Origin: Candidatus Cetobacterium colombiensis
Lineage (GTDB): Bacteria > Fusobacteriota > Fusobacteriia > Fusobacteriales > Fusobacteriaceae
DNA length: 64,000 bases
Direction: 5' to 3'
NCBI RefSeq assembly: GCF_033962415.1
Contig: NZ_JAVIKH010000006.1
Span: 79,088 to 143,087 of the forward strand
A program made the position numbers and the translations under genes. Below are positions 25,998 through 34,593 of this stretch, piece after piece. Position 1 is the first letter of the stretch, and the number at the start of each line of letters is the position of its first letter. A model generated the notes under the pieces. It was given only the letters and a program-made list of their open reading frames with translations. It was not told the DNA's origin and ran no database searches.

Positions 25998-27299
25998 ATG
26001 CTTGAAAAAAAAGAGTTTGGACTACTTGGACTTGTTGGAGTCGTTATAGGATCTGTTATTGGAGGAGGTATTTTCAATGTTTCTAAAGAAATCGCTAAAA
26101 CCTCCTCTATTGGTGCTGCTCTTATTGGTTGGCTTATTTCTGCAACTGGAGTTTTTTTTATAATTAAAGTTTATCAAAGACTTCTGTTAAAAAGAAGCGA
26201 TTTAAACAATGGTATTTATGAATATGCTCGTGTTGGTTTTGGACCTCTTGCTGGTTTTTTTTCAGCTTGGGGATATTGGTTAGCCTGTGTCGTTAGTAAT
26301 GCTAGTTATCCTGTTCTAATAGTACAAACTCTTAGTTATTTTTTTCCATCTATAGTGGGTGTTAAAACTCCTCAAGGTTTTATTTTAGGAACTATTCTTC
26401 TTTGGTTAATCTCTTATATTATAATGAAAGGGATTAAAACATATAACTTTTTCAATTTTTTAGCAACTTTAGGAAAAATTTCCGCCATTATAATGTCCAT
26501 ATGTTTTATGATTTTTTTCTTTAAGTATAATATTTTTAAAATGGATTTTTGGGGAAGTTTAACTTATAAGGGAGATGTTTTCACACAAATTAAAGGATGT
26601 ATGCTTCAAACTCTTTGGGCTTTAATAGGAGTTGAAGGAGCTGTTGTAATTTCTGGAAGAGCAAAAAATAAAAAAGATGTTAGTTTAGCTACATTTATTG
26701 GTTATTTTATAGCTTTATTTCTGTATATTTTAATAGTCATTCTTAGCTATGGAATTTTACCAGCTGAAACTTTATCAACTTTAAATGATCCTGCTTTAGC
26801 TTATATTCTTGAAAGCGTCATTGGAAAATGGGGAGCTATTTTTATAAATATTTCTGTTTTAATATCAATTTTTGGAGCTTGGATTACTTGGACTATAATT
26901 GCCGCAGAAATACCATATAATATATCTAACGATAATCTATTTCCTAGTTTTTTAAAAAACTTAAACTCTTCAGGAGCTGCAGGGAATGCTTTAATATTTA
27001 ATGCTGTTATTAAACAAATAGCATTTATTCTTTCTCTTTTTTCATCAAATGTTTATCTTATAATAACAAACTCTGCTGCTGCATTGATGTTATTGCCTTA
27101 TATTTTTTCTACGTTTTTTTTACTTAAAATTTCAACGCTAAAAAATGAATTAAAGTATATTATTTATGGTTCTCTCGCACTTTTATATTGTTTTTGGATG
27201 GTTTATGCCGCTGGAAAAGAGTATATGATTCAAACTTTTTTAATCTATTTAGCTGGACTTCCATTCTATTTTTATAAAAAAAAATCCCCTACTAAATAG
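25998..27299 (+). CDS. APC-superfamily amino-acid permease or antiporter
   Basis: A 433-aa protein with about 12 membrane segments. The N-terminal GVVIGSVIGGGIFNVSKEI is the substrate-backbone-binding helix of APC transporters, and the rest resembles the basic amino-acid/polyamine antiporters (ArcD/LysI type: NGIYEYARVGFGPLAGFFSAW). AGGAGG precedes the ATG. It likely shares a transcript with the FetAB-like pair, though no functional link is obvious. Exact substrate unknown. Confidence 0.82.
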   Translation: MLEKKEFGLLGLVGVVIGSVIGGGIFNVSKEIAKTSSIGAALIGWLISATGVFFIIKVYQRLLLKRSDLNNGIYEYARVGFGPLAGFFSAWGYWLACVVSNASYPVLIVQTLSYFFPSIVGVKTPQGFILGTILLWLISYIIMKGIKTYNFFNFLATLGKISAIIMSICFMIFFFKYNIFKMDFWGSLTYKGDVFTQIKGCMLQTLWALIGVEGAVVISGRAKNKKDVSLATFIGYFIALFLYILIVILSYGILPAETLSTLNDPALAYILESVIGKWGAIFINISVLISIFGAWITWTIIAAEIPYNISNDNLFPSFLKNLNSSGAAGNALIFNAVIKQIAFILSLFSSNVYLIITNSAAALMLLPYIFSTFFLLKISTLKNELKYIIYGSLALLYCFWMVYAAGKEYMIQTFLIYLAGLPFYFYKKKSPTK

Positions 27300-27314
27300 T
27301 AGGGGTTATTTTTT
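27286..27314. terminator. Bidirectional terminator between permease and thiM
   Basis: CCCCTACT pairs with AGTAGGGG across AAAT, with T runs beyond. It overlaps the last codons of both convergent genes, which themselves overlap by 8 bases. Confidence 0.85.
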
Positions 27315-28128
27315 CATTTAACCTAATTATATCATTATTTAATTTGGATATGTTATCTATAATATTAACCTTTAAACTACCTGTTCCTATAAAATCTTTT
27401 TCTGATAATTCCCCCGCTATTCCCATAGCTAAAACTCCAGCCACTGAACTTATAAGAGAACTATTATCTCCACCTAAAAATGATCCAATTAAAGAACTTA
27501 TCATACATCCTGTTCCTGTAACAAGACCCATTTTCTTATGACCATTTCTTATCTCTACTACCATCTCTTCATTTCCAACATAATCAATTTTTCCTGTAAT
27601 TGCAATAGTAGTCTTTAATTTCTTTGCTGCTAACTTCACTATTTCTATTCCACTTGATTCATTGTCTAAAGAATCTACTCCTCTACTTTGAGATTCTATA
27701 TTTAAAATAGATTTTATTTCAGCCATATTTCCTTTTATTACAGAAACTTTAACTTCTTTTAAAATTCTTTCAATCAATTCTTTTCTTGCTTTTGTAGCTC
27801 CTACTCCCACTGGATCTAAAACAATTGGCTTTTTTAATCTATTAGCTATTTTTCCAACTTCTACAATCATATCTCTCATACTTTTGTCCATAGTTCCTAT
27901 ATTTAAAACTACACTTGAAGAAAATCCTATTATCTCTTCTAACTCTTCAATACAAAACGACATTAATGGAGAAGCACCAATTGCTAAGGTTATATTGGCA
28001 CAATCATTTATAGTTACTGTATTTGTTAAATGATAAACTAATGGAGTTATCTCTTTTACTTTTTCTAAAGCTATCTCTATATCATTTAAAAGTTCTTTTT
28101 TTAAAAGTTCTCTATTCAAAATCAACAC
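27292..28128 (-). CDS. thiM: Hydroxyethylthiazole kinase
   Basis: A 278-aa cytoplasmic kinase that phosphorylates hydroxyethylthiazole, the thiazole salvage step of thiamine synthesis. Family segments are VYHLTNTVTINDCANITLAI, GASPLM, KPIVLDPVGVGATKAR, VIKGNMAEI and GLVTGTGCMISSLIGSFLG, which holds the catalytic GTGC. The start is uncertain: GTG at 28128 overlaps thiD by 17 bases, and in-frame TTG codons at 28125 and 28119 are alternatives. It is translationally coupled to thiD and lies under the same TPP riboswitch. Confidence 0.94.
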   Translation of the reverse strand: MLILNRELLKKELLNDIEIALEKVKEITPLVYHLTNTVTINDCANITLAIGASPLMSFCIEELEEIIGFSSSVVLNIGTMDKSMRDMIVEVGKIANRLKKPIVLDPVGVGATKARKELIERILKEVKVSVIKGNMAEIKSILNIESQSRGVDSLDNESSGIEIVKLAAKKLKTTIAITGKIDYVGNEEMVVEIRNGHKKMGLVTGTGCMISSLIGSFLGGDNSSLISSVAGVLAMGIAGELSEKDFIGTGSLKVNIIDNISKLNNDIIRLNEKITPTI

Positions 28129-28918
28129 CTGCCTTCTTATAAAGATTTATAAAATGCCCCACTGGTCCCACACCGCTTCCAATAGAGAAAGAGTTTTTTA
28201 TGGCTTCTGTTATGTACTCTTTTCCTAGTTTTACAGATTCCTCTACTGAATAACCTTTTCCTAAATAAGAAGCAATTGTAGAAGATAAAGTACACCCCGT
28301 TCCATGAGTATTTTTCGTTTCAAATCTTTCTCCTAAAAATTTCTTTACTATACCTTCAGATGTTAAAAGAATATCTGTACAATTATCTTCTCTATGTCCA
28401 CCCTTTATTAAAATATTTTTAGCTCCTAAACGCTGTATCTTTTCAGCTGCTAAAATCATATCTTTTTCATTTTTAATTTCCATATTAGCTAAAACTTCTG
28501 CTTCTGGAATATTAGGAGTAATCAATGTTCCAATCTCTAAAAATTCTTTTAAAGCATCCACCGCATCCTCTTTTAAAAGAAAATATCCACTTTTAGAAAT
28601 CATTACAGGATCGATTACAATATTTTTTGCATTAATCTTTTTTAAAGTTTTATGAACTGTATTTATAATATCACAACTTGACAACATTCCAATTTTTACT
28701 GAACTTATATCTATATCTTCATATAAAACATCTATTTGTTTTTGGATAATTTCTAAATCTATTTCTTGAACAGCAAAAACCCCTTGAGTATTCTGTGCAG
28801 TAATAGCTGTAATAACACTCATACCATAGACACCTTGTGCACTCATTGCTTTTAAATCTGCCTGAATTCCAGCTCCACCACACGAATCAGACCCCGCTAT
28901 TGTCAATACATTCTTCAT
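28112..28918 (-). CDS. thiD: Hydroxymethylpyrimidine/phosphomethylpyrimidine kinase
   Basis: A 268-aa ribokinase-fold enzyme. It begins VLTIAGSDSCGGAGIQADLK, then YGMSVITAITAQNT, VIDPVMISKSG, TPNIPEAEVL, and the catalytic THGTGCTLSSTIASYLGKG. It phosphorylates hydroxymethylpyrimidine twice, giving the pyrimidine half of thiamine. AGGAGG lies before the ATG. It is the first gene after the TPP riboswitch and its terminator. No thiE is visible in the window. Confidence 0.96.
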   Translation of the reverse strand: MKNVLTIAGSDSCGGAGIQADLKAMSAQGVYGMSVITAITAQNTQGVFAVQEIDLEIIQKQIDVLYEDIDISSVKIGMLSSCDIINTVHKTLKKINAKNIVIDPVMISKSGYFLLKEDAVDALKEFLEIGTLITPNIPEAEVLANMEIKNEKDMILAAEKIQRLGAKNILIKGGHREDNCTDILLTSEGIVKKFLGERFETKNTHGTGCTLSSTIASYLGKGYSVEESVKLGKEYITEAIKNSFSIGSGVGPVGHFINLYKKAGVDFE

Positions 28919-28947
28919 TTCTTCCTCCTAGAACTTTTATATAAAAA

Positions 28948-28973
28948 AAGCTACCTCCTGATAGAGGTAGCTT
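28948..28973 (-). terminator. Expression-platform terminator of the TPP riboswitch
   Basis: AAGCTACCTC pairs with GAGGTAGCTT across six bases, followed by seven T on the minus strand and then thiD. Thiamine pyrophosphate binding is expected to favour it. Confidence 0.85.
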
Positions 28974-29019
28974 AAATATAAATTACATTTTAAATAAAGT
29001 AATAGTATATCTTGTTTTC

Positions 29020-29101
29020 GCTACTTCCCTACGCTGGTTTTAACCAGATCAGGTTCAAAGGGTCAGTTTTTCACTTCTCAGCCATAAGGCTCCCCTAGTA
29101 A
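29020..29101 (-). ncRNA. TPP (thiamine pyrophosphate) riboswitch aptamer
   Basis: Read on the minus strand it contains AGGGGAGCC, GGCTGAGA, the core GACCCTTTGAACCTGATCTG and CAGCGTAGGGAAG, all hallmarks of the THI element. The downstream terminator and thiD-thiM make it a classical feedback switch that lowers salvage-gene expression when TPP is plentiful. Confidence 0.96.
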
Positions 29102-29123
29102 ACTTTTTTATTCTTTTAAACAC

Positions 29124-29152
29124 AATATACTATATTCTATTACCGTTGTCAA
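29124..29152 (-). promoter_or_regulatory. Promoter of the TPP-riboswitch transcript
   Basis: TTGACA (29147-29152) and TATATT (29124-29129) are 17 bp apart. The -35 lies inside the last codons of the muramidase gene and the spacer covers its stop codon. Confidence 0.7.
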
Positions 29153-29744
29153 CTATAGCCATTTCTTTTAATTTAGTTCTATAAGTTAAGATTCTTTTTT
29201 TCCAACCTTTACCATATAAACTCCAACTATTTAAACTTTTATAGTAATTAATTCTTTCTTCTGTCATTAAATCAATAAACTTTTCATGATCTTGCACTGA
29301 GTTTATAACTGCAATTGTCTTGCTACCCAATACTCCATCTACTTCAATATTTTCTGAAGGTTTATAACGTTTTAAGGCTCTTTGAGTTACAACAGCTCCT
29401 GCATTATAGCCTCCGTTAAAAAATATATCAAATATCATCATTTGAGAATATGAATGTTTTATTTCATTTAGTCTATATTTTACAAGTAGATGTTCAGCTA
29501 TCTCTCTAGCCTGAGTTTCTGTAAGAGACTTTATCTCATAATTTTTATTAAATTTTTTGTTATACTCAAGTAAAATAAAATTTCTTATTCCATATTTTGA
29601 AAATTCTTTTTGTGTTTTCACAAGTTTGTCCCCTTCATGTGATAACACTTCACTTATTATTATCTCTCTAACCTTTGATTCTTCAACTCCGAAAATAGCT
29701 GTTGAGTATAATAAAGTGATTATAATTACAAATTTTTCTAGCAT
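29130..29744 (-). CDS. Secreted GH108-type muramidase with peptidoglycan-binding tail
   Basis: A 204-aa protein with a signal peptide (MLEKFVIIITLLYSTAIFG). The catalytic-type Glu lies in LSHEGDKLV near residue 38; the rest follows the GH108/DUF847 pattern (FSKYGIRNF, LTETQAREIAEHLLV, IFDIFFNGGYNAGA). The C-terminal part (VDGVLGSKTIAVIN) is the small helical peptidoglycan-binding domain PG_binding_3. Such enzymes are often phage endolysins, but no phage genes are near and this one has its own signal peptide, so a housekeeping cell-wall role is likely. Confidence 0.82.
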   Translation of the reverse strand: MLEKFVIIITLLYSTAIFGVEESKVREIIISEVLSHEGDKLVKTQKEFSKYGIRNFILLEYNKKFNKNYEIKSLTETQAREIAEHLLVKYRLNEIKHSYSQMMIFDIFFNGGYNAGAVVTQRALKRYKPSENIEVDGVLGSKTIAVINSVQDHEKFIDLMTEERINYYKSLNSWSLYGKGWKKRILTYRTKLKEMAIVDNGNRI

Positions 29745-29830
29745 ACTTTAATCAGTTTCCTCCCTGTATATTTAAATAGTTTAATAACTTTTTAAAAACA
29801 GGGTATATTATACCATAAATTTGACTATTT

Positions 29831-31225
29831 TTATAGAGTTTCTGCAACTTTTTGAACTTTTTCCTTAAATTCAGTTATATCTTTTATAACTTTTTTAGAA
29901 TCTACAGTTTTTATTTTTTTATCTTCTACTATAAGTTTTCCATTTACAATAACTGTATCAACATTACTTGCATTAGCTGAATATACTAAAGCTGAGTATG
30001 GATCATAAATCGGATTCATGTTAACTGACTTTGTTTCAACAATTACAACGTCAGCCAATTTTCCAACCTCTAAACTTCCCAATTCTTTTTCTCTATGTAT
30101 AGCTTTAGCTCCACCGATAGTTGCCATCTCTACAGCTTTTTTCGGAGGTAATGCAGATCTATCTTTTGAATCTAATTTATGTAACTTTGCAACGTATCCC
30201 ATTTGACCAATTATATCTAAAGTATTTCCACTCATTGGACCATCTGTTCCAAGACCTACTCTCATTCCCATATCATGCATTTTTAAAGCAGGAGAAATTC
30301 CCTTTGCAGACTTTATATTTGCTACCATATTATGTGCTATACCTATATCTCTTTTTTTCATTAACTCTATATCACTATCAGTTACAAAGATATTATGTGC
30401 AGCTATAAATCTTTCATTTAAAAGTCCCAAAGAATCTAAATATTCTACAGGAGTCATTTTATAATCTTTTTTTATCTTATTAAACTCTACATCTGTTTCT
30501 GCTACGTGCATTGAAACAGGCACATTATATTTTTTTGAAAGTTCTTTTATTTTTAAAAGCTCCTCTTTCGTTACTGTATGAGGGCCATGAGGACCAAATC
30601 CAGGAGTTATTAATTCATCATTTTTATATTTTTCAACAAAAGCTACTGCTCTATTTAAAGTTTCTCCCTTTTCTTTTCCATCTGCAGTTGGATATTTTAT
30701 TATATTTTGAGTCATAACTCCTCTTAGTCCAACCTCTTTAACTGCTTCTGCTGAATTCTCTTCAAATAAGTACATATCTACCATAGTTGTTACTCCACCT
30801 AATGCCATTTCCATAGCTCCATGTTTTGCACCAAGATAAGACATTTCAGGACTTACCATTTGATTTTCTAAAGGAAATATATATCTATTTAATCTATCAG
30901 GTACATCATCTGCTAAAGATCTAAATACTGACATTGAAGCATGAGTATGAGTGTTTATCATTCCAGGCATAATTATACCATCCTCAGCATCTATAACTTT
31001 ATTTGCAGTATATTTGTTTAATAAATCTTCATTTCCTATTGAAATTATTTTATTATTTTTTATAACAATAACTCCATTTTCTATTATCTCTCTTTTGTCG
31101 TTCATTGTTAAAAGAGTTCCATTTTTTATTATTATATTAGCTTGCTCTTTTTTCTCCACTAAAGAACTGCACCCCACAATAAACAAACTTCCCAACAGCA
31201 ATGCACCTTTTAAATAGTTTTTCAT
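29831..31225 (-). CDS. Lipoprotein amidohydrolase of the SAH/MTA/guanine-deaminase group
   Basis: A 464-aa member of the COG0402 amidohydrolases. Metal and catalytic motifs are MPGMINTHTHASMSVFRSL, VSMHVAE, AAHNIFV and VGLGTDGPMSG. It has a lipobox (SLFIVGC, Cys19) after a short hydrophobic segment, so it should be lipid-anchored outside the cytoplasm, whereas these deaminases are normally cytoplasmic. It is preceded by a guanine-class riboswitch and terminator, which points to a purine as substrate (guanine, a purine nucleoside or related compound). GGGAGG precedes the ATG. The true substrate needs testing. Confidence 0.87.
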   Translation of the reverse strand: MKNYLKGALLLGSLFIVGCSSLVEKKEQANIIIKNGTLLTMNDKREIIENGVIVIKNNKIISIGNEDLLNKYTANKVIDAEDGIIMPGMINTHTHASMSVFRSLADDVPDRLNRYIFPLENQMVSPEMSYLGAKHGAMEMALGGVTTMVDMYLFEENSAEAVKEVGLRGVMTQNIIKYPTADGKEKGETLNRAVAFVEKYKNDELITPGFGPHGPHTVTKEELLKIKELSKKYNVPVSMHVAETDVEFNKIKKDYKMTPVEYLDSLGLLNERFIAAHNIFVTDSDIELMKKRDIGIAHNMVANIKSAKGISPALKMHDMGMRVGLGTDGPMSGNTLDIIGQMGYVAKLHKLDSKDRSALPPKKAVEMATIGGAKAIHREKELGSLEVGKLADVVIVETKSVNMNPIYDPYSALVYSANASNVDTVIVNGKLIVEDKKIKTVDSKKVIKDITEFKEKVQKVAETL

Positions 31226-31242
31226 TAAATAATCCTCCCAAA

Positions 31243-31275
31243 TAAAAAAATCCCAGCAAGCAAAAGCCTACTGGG
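31243..31275 (-). terminator. Expression-platform terminator of the guanine riboswitch
   Basis: CCCAGTAGGC pairs with GCTTGCTGGG (two G-T pairs) across four bases, followed by seven or eight T on the minus strand. It lies directly before the amidohydrolase ribosome site. An alternative pairing TTGGG/CCCAG upstream could act as antiterminator. Confidence 0.75.
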
Positions 31276-31299
31276 TTTAACAATCCCAATTTACTCTTA

Positions 31300-31362
31300 C
31301 TTATAGTACCAAATTTACGGTTTGGTGTAGAAACTTTTGGCCATATTCCAAATTTATATAAG
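31300..31362 (-). ncRNA. Guanine-class purine riboswitch aptamer
   Basis: On the minus strand the three-way junction is complete. P1 pairs CTTATA with TATAAG. P2 is TTTGG/CCAAA with loop AATATGG. J2/3 reads GTTTCTAC. P3 is ACCAAA/TTTGGT with loop CCGTAAA. J3/1 begins AC, so the specificity base (position 74 in xpt) is C, which pairs with guanine; adenine switches have U. A guanine or hypoxanthine ligand is therefore expected. Confidence 0.92.
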
Positions 31363-31387
31363 ATTTAAATAAATATTTCACGAGATA

Positions 31388-31415
31388 ATTCTATCATATT
31401 TAAATTTAAAGTCAA
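31388..31415 (-). promoter_or_regulatory. Promoter of the guanine-riboswitch transcript
   Basis: TTGACT (31410-31415) and TAGAAT (31388-31393) are 16 bp apart on the minus strand, about 25 bases upstream of the aptamer. Confidence 0.6.
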
Positions 31416-31497
31416 AGTTTTTATTAATTATCTCTAGAATTATATACACTTATAGTATATAATACCCTTATGTTACTATATAATCTAGGAGGTAGTT

Positions 31498-32742
31498 ATG
31501 TTACAATTTTTAAAAGATACAGACATTGATGTTTACAATGCTATTGAAAATGAATTAGATAGACAAGAAAATGGTTTAGAACTTATCGCCTCAGAAAATT
31601 TTGTTTCAAAAAGTGTTATGGAAGCCGCTGGTTCAATTATGACAAATAAATATGCCGAGGGATATCCTGGTAAACGTTATTACGGAGGGTGTGAATTTGT
31701 TGATGTTGTTGAAAATTTAGCAATTGAAAGAGCAAAAGAATTATTTGGTGCTAACTTTGCTAATGTACAACCTCATTCTGGTTCACAAGCTAATATGGCT
31801 GCTTATAGAAGTTTAATAGACTTAGGAGATTGTATCTTAGGTATGAGACTTGATCATGGGGGACATTTAACTCATGGAAAAAATGTTAATTTTTCTGGAA
31901 ACGATTATAAAGTAATATCATATAGTGTTAAAAAAGATGATGAATTTATCGATTATGATGAAGTTAGAAAATTAGCTTTGGAAAATAAACCGAAACTAAT
32001 TATTGCTGGTGCAAGCGCTTATCCGAGAACTATTGATTTTAAAAAGTTTAGAGAGATTGCAGATGAAGTAAATGCCTATTTAGTTGTAGATATGGCTCAT
32101 ATTGCTGGTCTTGTGGCAACTGGTTTACATCCATCACCAATACCATATGCTCACGTAACTACAAGTACTACACACAAAACTCTTCGTGGACCAAGAGGTG
32201 GTTTAATTTTAACAAATGATGAAGAGATTGCTAAAAAAATAGATAAAACAATATTCCCTGGAATTCAAGGTGGACCTTTAATGCATGTGATTGCTGGAAA
32301 AGCTGTTGCTTTTAAAGAAGCTTTATCTCCAGAGTTTAAAAATTATCAAACACAAGTAGTAAAAAATGCTAAAGTTTTAGCTGAAACTCTTATGAAAAAT
32401 AATGTTAGAGTTGTTAGTGGTGGAACTGACAATCATCTTATTCTCTTAGATTTAACTAATTTAAATATAAATGGAAAAGATGCTGAGAAAATTTTAGAAA
32501 AAGTTAATATAACTGTTAATAAAAACGGTATTCCGTACGATACTCAAAGTCCATTTATAACTAGCGGAATCAGAATTGGAACTCCTGCGTTAACAACAAG
32601 AGGAATGAAAGATGTAGAGATGGAAATCATTGGAAATTTAATTGTTAAGGCCCTTAAAAATAAAGATAATGACGAAGTTCTAAACGATATCAAAAAAGAA
32701 GTAAAAACTCTTTGTAAAAGTTTTCCTTTATACAAAAACTAG
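31498..32742 (+). CDS. glyA: Serine hydroxymethyltransferase
   Basis: A 414-aa pyridoxal-phosphate enzyme of normal length. The motifs [50 protein letters not shown] and [18 protein letters not shown] are diagnostic. The cofactor lysine is in [14 protein letters not shown]. It interconverts serine and glycine and supplies one-carbon units to folate. AGGAGG precedes the ATG, and a TATAAT-like box lies near 31460. It is transcribed divergently from the riboswitch-amidohydrolase unit. Confidence 0.97.
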   Translation: MLQFLKDTDIDVYNAIENELDRQENGLELIASENFVSKSVMEAAGSIMTNKYAEGYPGKRYYGGCEFVDVVENLAIERAKELFGANFANVQPHSGSQANMAAYRSLIDLGDCILGMRLDHGGHLTHGKNVNFSGNDYKVISYSVKKDDEFIDYDEVRKLALENKPKLIIAGASAYPRTIDFKKFREIADEVNAYLVVDMAHIAGLVATGLHPSPIPYAHVTTSTTHKTLRGPRGGLILTNDEEIAKKIDKTIFPGIQGGPLMHVIAGKAVAFKEALSPEFKNYQTQVVKNAKVLAETLMKNNVRVVSGGTDNHLILLDLTNLNINGKDAEKILEKVNITVNKNGIPYDTQSPFITSGIRIGTPALTTRGMKDVEMEIIGNLIVKALKNKDNDEVLNDIKKEVKTLCKSFPLYKN

Positions 32743-32824
32743 TACATGTAATTTTGTTTTCTTGAATTTTTCTTAATTTTGTATTATAATATAACTAATA
32801 TTATATAGAATGGAGAAAAATATT

Positions 32825-33166
32825 ATGACAAATTTACCTAATTGCCCAAAGTGTAATTCTGAGTACACTTATGAGGATGGAAATCTATTTGTTTGCCCTG
32901 AGTGTGCTTACGAATGGTCAATGGAAGCTACAGAAGAGGATTCTGATGACGGTCTAGTTGTTAAGGATGCAAACGGAACTCTTTTAAACGATGGAGATAC
33001 AGTTACTGTTATTAAAGATTTAAAAATAAAAGGTAGTTCTTCTGTTGTTAAAATAGGAACTAAAGTAAAAAATATCAGATTAGTTGATGGAGATCACAAT
33101 ATTGATTGTAGAATCGATGGTATTGGAGCTATGAAATTAAAATCTGAGTTCGTTAAAAAAATCTAA
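32825..33166 (+). CDS. yjdM: YjdM/PhnA-family zinc-ribbon protein
   Basis: A 113-aa protein from the ATG at 32825, whose GGAGAAA site lies inside a longer frame starting at 32810. The start and length match the YjdM family. An N-terminal zinc ribbon ([16 protein letters not shown]) is followed by the PhnA domain ([38 protein letters not shown]). Despite the old name PhnA it has no phosphonate role established, and its function is unknown. Confidence 0.92.
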   Translation: MTNLPNCPKCNSEYTYEDGNLFVCPECAYEWSMEATEEDSDDGLVVKDANGTLLNDGDTVTVIKDLKIKGSSSVVKIGTKVKNIRLVDGDHNIDCRIDGIGAMKLKSEFVKKI

Positions 33167-33182
33167 GTTTTCTAATGAGAGA

Positions 33183-33209
33183 GCGGAGTCCACTTGACTC
33201 TGCTTTTCT
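33183..33209 (+). terminator. Terminator after yjdM
   Basis: GCGGAGTC pairs with GACTCTGC (one G-T pair) across CACTT, followed by TTTTCTTTT. Confidence 0.75.
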
Positions 33210-33248
33210 TTTGATATAGTAATTTTATATAGTATGGAGGGATTTTTT

Positions 33249-34112
33249 ATGAATGATCGATTAAAAGGAACCCTTTGGATGTGTGTATCAGCCTTAGGAA
33301 TGGCTTTAATGGGAGCCACTGTAAAATTTATTGGTAGTGAAATTTCAACTTTTGAAAAACTTTTTTTTAGAAATTTAGTTGGAGTTATTATGTTGTTTTT
33401 TACAATGAGAGGTCAAAATATAAATATTTGGGGAAGTAGTAATAAAAGTAGATTTTTTATGTTTCTTAGATGTACAATCGGATTAACTGGAGCTGTTTTA
33501 TATTTTTATTGTATCAATAAACTTTATTTAGCTGATTCTGCTTTATTAAATAAACTTTCTCCATTTTTTGTGACTATATTTGCTACCTTATTTTTAAAAG
33601 AAAAATTAAAAAGTCATCAAATCCCAATTTTAATAGTTGTTTTATTTGGTGCACTTCTTGTTATAAAGCCTAAGTTTAGTTTTGAAATGTTACCAGCTCT
33701 TGCAGGATTTTTATCTGCCATTTTTGCTGGTGGTGCTTACACACTAGTTCGATATTTAAGAACAATGGAGCATCCTTCAACTTTAGTTCTTTGGTTTTCA
33801 GCTTTTTCAATGTTTGGAATGATTCCTCCAATGTTAATTCAAGGATTTGTTGTTCCTAATAGTGTTCAACTATTTTATCTTATTTTAACTGGAATTTTTG
33901 CTACTATAGGTCAAATTGGTTTAGCTTATGCCTATAAGTATGCTCTTGCAAGTGAAGTGTCTATATATCAATATTTAAGCATTATTTTTTCAGCTATTAT
34001 AGGATTTATGGTATGGCAAGAAATTCCTGATATATTTAGTTTAATTGGTGGAGCTATTATTATGGGTGCTGCTATTTTAAATTATAAACTATCAAAAAAA
34101 GTGATTGACTAG
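33249..34112 (+). CDS. EamA/DMT-family transporter
   Basis: A 287-aa protein from the ATG at 33249 with GGAGGG upstream; a longer frame from 33234 includes that site and is unlikely. Ten membrane helices in two EamA repeats are visible: N-terminal MCVSALGMALMGATVKFIG and the second repeat around LPALAGFLSAIFAGGAYTL. NKLSPFFVTIFATLFLKEKL is the typical end of the first repeat. Such carriers export metabolites or drugs. The substrate is not evident and neighbours do not help. Confidence 0.85.
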   Translation: MNDRLKGTLWMCVSALGMALMGATVKFIGSEISTFEKLFFRNLVGVIMLFFTMRGQNINIWGSSNKSRFFMFLRCTIGLTGAVLYFYCINKLYLADSALLNKLSPFFVTIFATLFLKEKLKSHQIPILIVVLFGALLVIKPKFSFEMLPALAGFLSAIFAGGAYTLVRYLRTMEHPSTLVLWFSAFSMFGMIPPMLIQGFVVPNSVQLFYLILTGIFATIGQIGLAYAYKYALASEVSIYQYLSIIFSAIIGFMVWQEIPDIFSLIGGAIIMGAAILNYKLSKKVID

Positions 34113-34123
34113 CAATCACTTTT
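34097..34123. terminator. Bidirectional terminator
   Basis: AAAAGTGATTG pairs with CAATCACTTTT across five bases. It overlaps the last codons of the DMT gene and ends at the stop of the convergent NlpC/P60 gene. Confidence 0.85.
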
Positions 34124-34593
34124 TATAATACTTTTCTAACTTGCCAAAAATGATCATTCCAATATTCATCAATATTAGAAATAATAACTCCTTTAGATGT
34201 AGATGCATGTAAAAATTTATTTTTACCTAAATAAACTCCCACATGATGAGTTTTTCTCCAACCTATCTTGAAGAAAACTAAATCTCCAACTTCCCAGTTA
34301 TTACGTTTTTTTACTTTTTCACCTTTTTCAGCCATAGTTTTAGTCGTTCTTGGTAACGCAGTTGCAAATTTATCTCTATATAGATGTTGCATTAAGGCTG
34401 AACAATCTACTCCACTCTTTGTTGTTCCTCCAAGTCTGTATCTTGTTCCTTTCCACTCTTTATAGAATTTTGTTATTTTTGCAGTTCTTTGACTTCTTTC
34501 TCTTTCACTAATTTTGGCTGATGAACACCCTACAAACAAAAACAATATAGATACAAATAAAATCTTTAAAAAAATTTTATTATTTTTTAACAA
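34123..34593 (-). CDS. NlpC/P60 lipoprotein peptidase (Spr/MepS-like)
   Basis: A 156-aa lipoprotein (lipobox FLFVGC, Cys23). The NlpC/P60 catalytic Cys64 lies in GVDCSALMQHLY, the His in THHVGVYLG, and the third residue in KFLHAST. RYRLGGTTKSG precedes the Cys as in Spr. It should cut peptide bonds in peptidoglycan stems at the outer membrane. The start is a TTG at 34593 inside the end of the upstream META gene (overlap 14 bases), with AGGAGT about 11 bases before. The overlap suggests translational coupling. Confidence 0.88.
   Translation of the reverse strand: MLKNNKIFLKILFVSILFLFVGCSSAKISERERSQRTAKITKFYKEWKGTRYRLGGTTKSGVDCSALMQHLYRDKFATALPRTTKTMAEKGEKVKKRNNWEVGDLVFFKIGWRKTHHVGVYLGKNKFLHASTSKGVIISNIDEYWNDHFWQVRKVL

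Noticed and set aside
29130..29744. Possible prophage because of the endolysin-like muramidase
   Set aside because: No other phage gene, integrase or attachment site lies nearby, and the protein has its own signal peptide.
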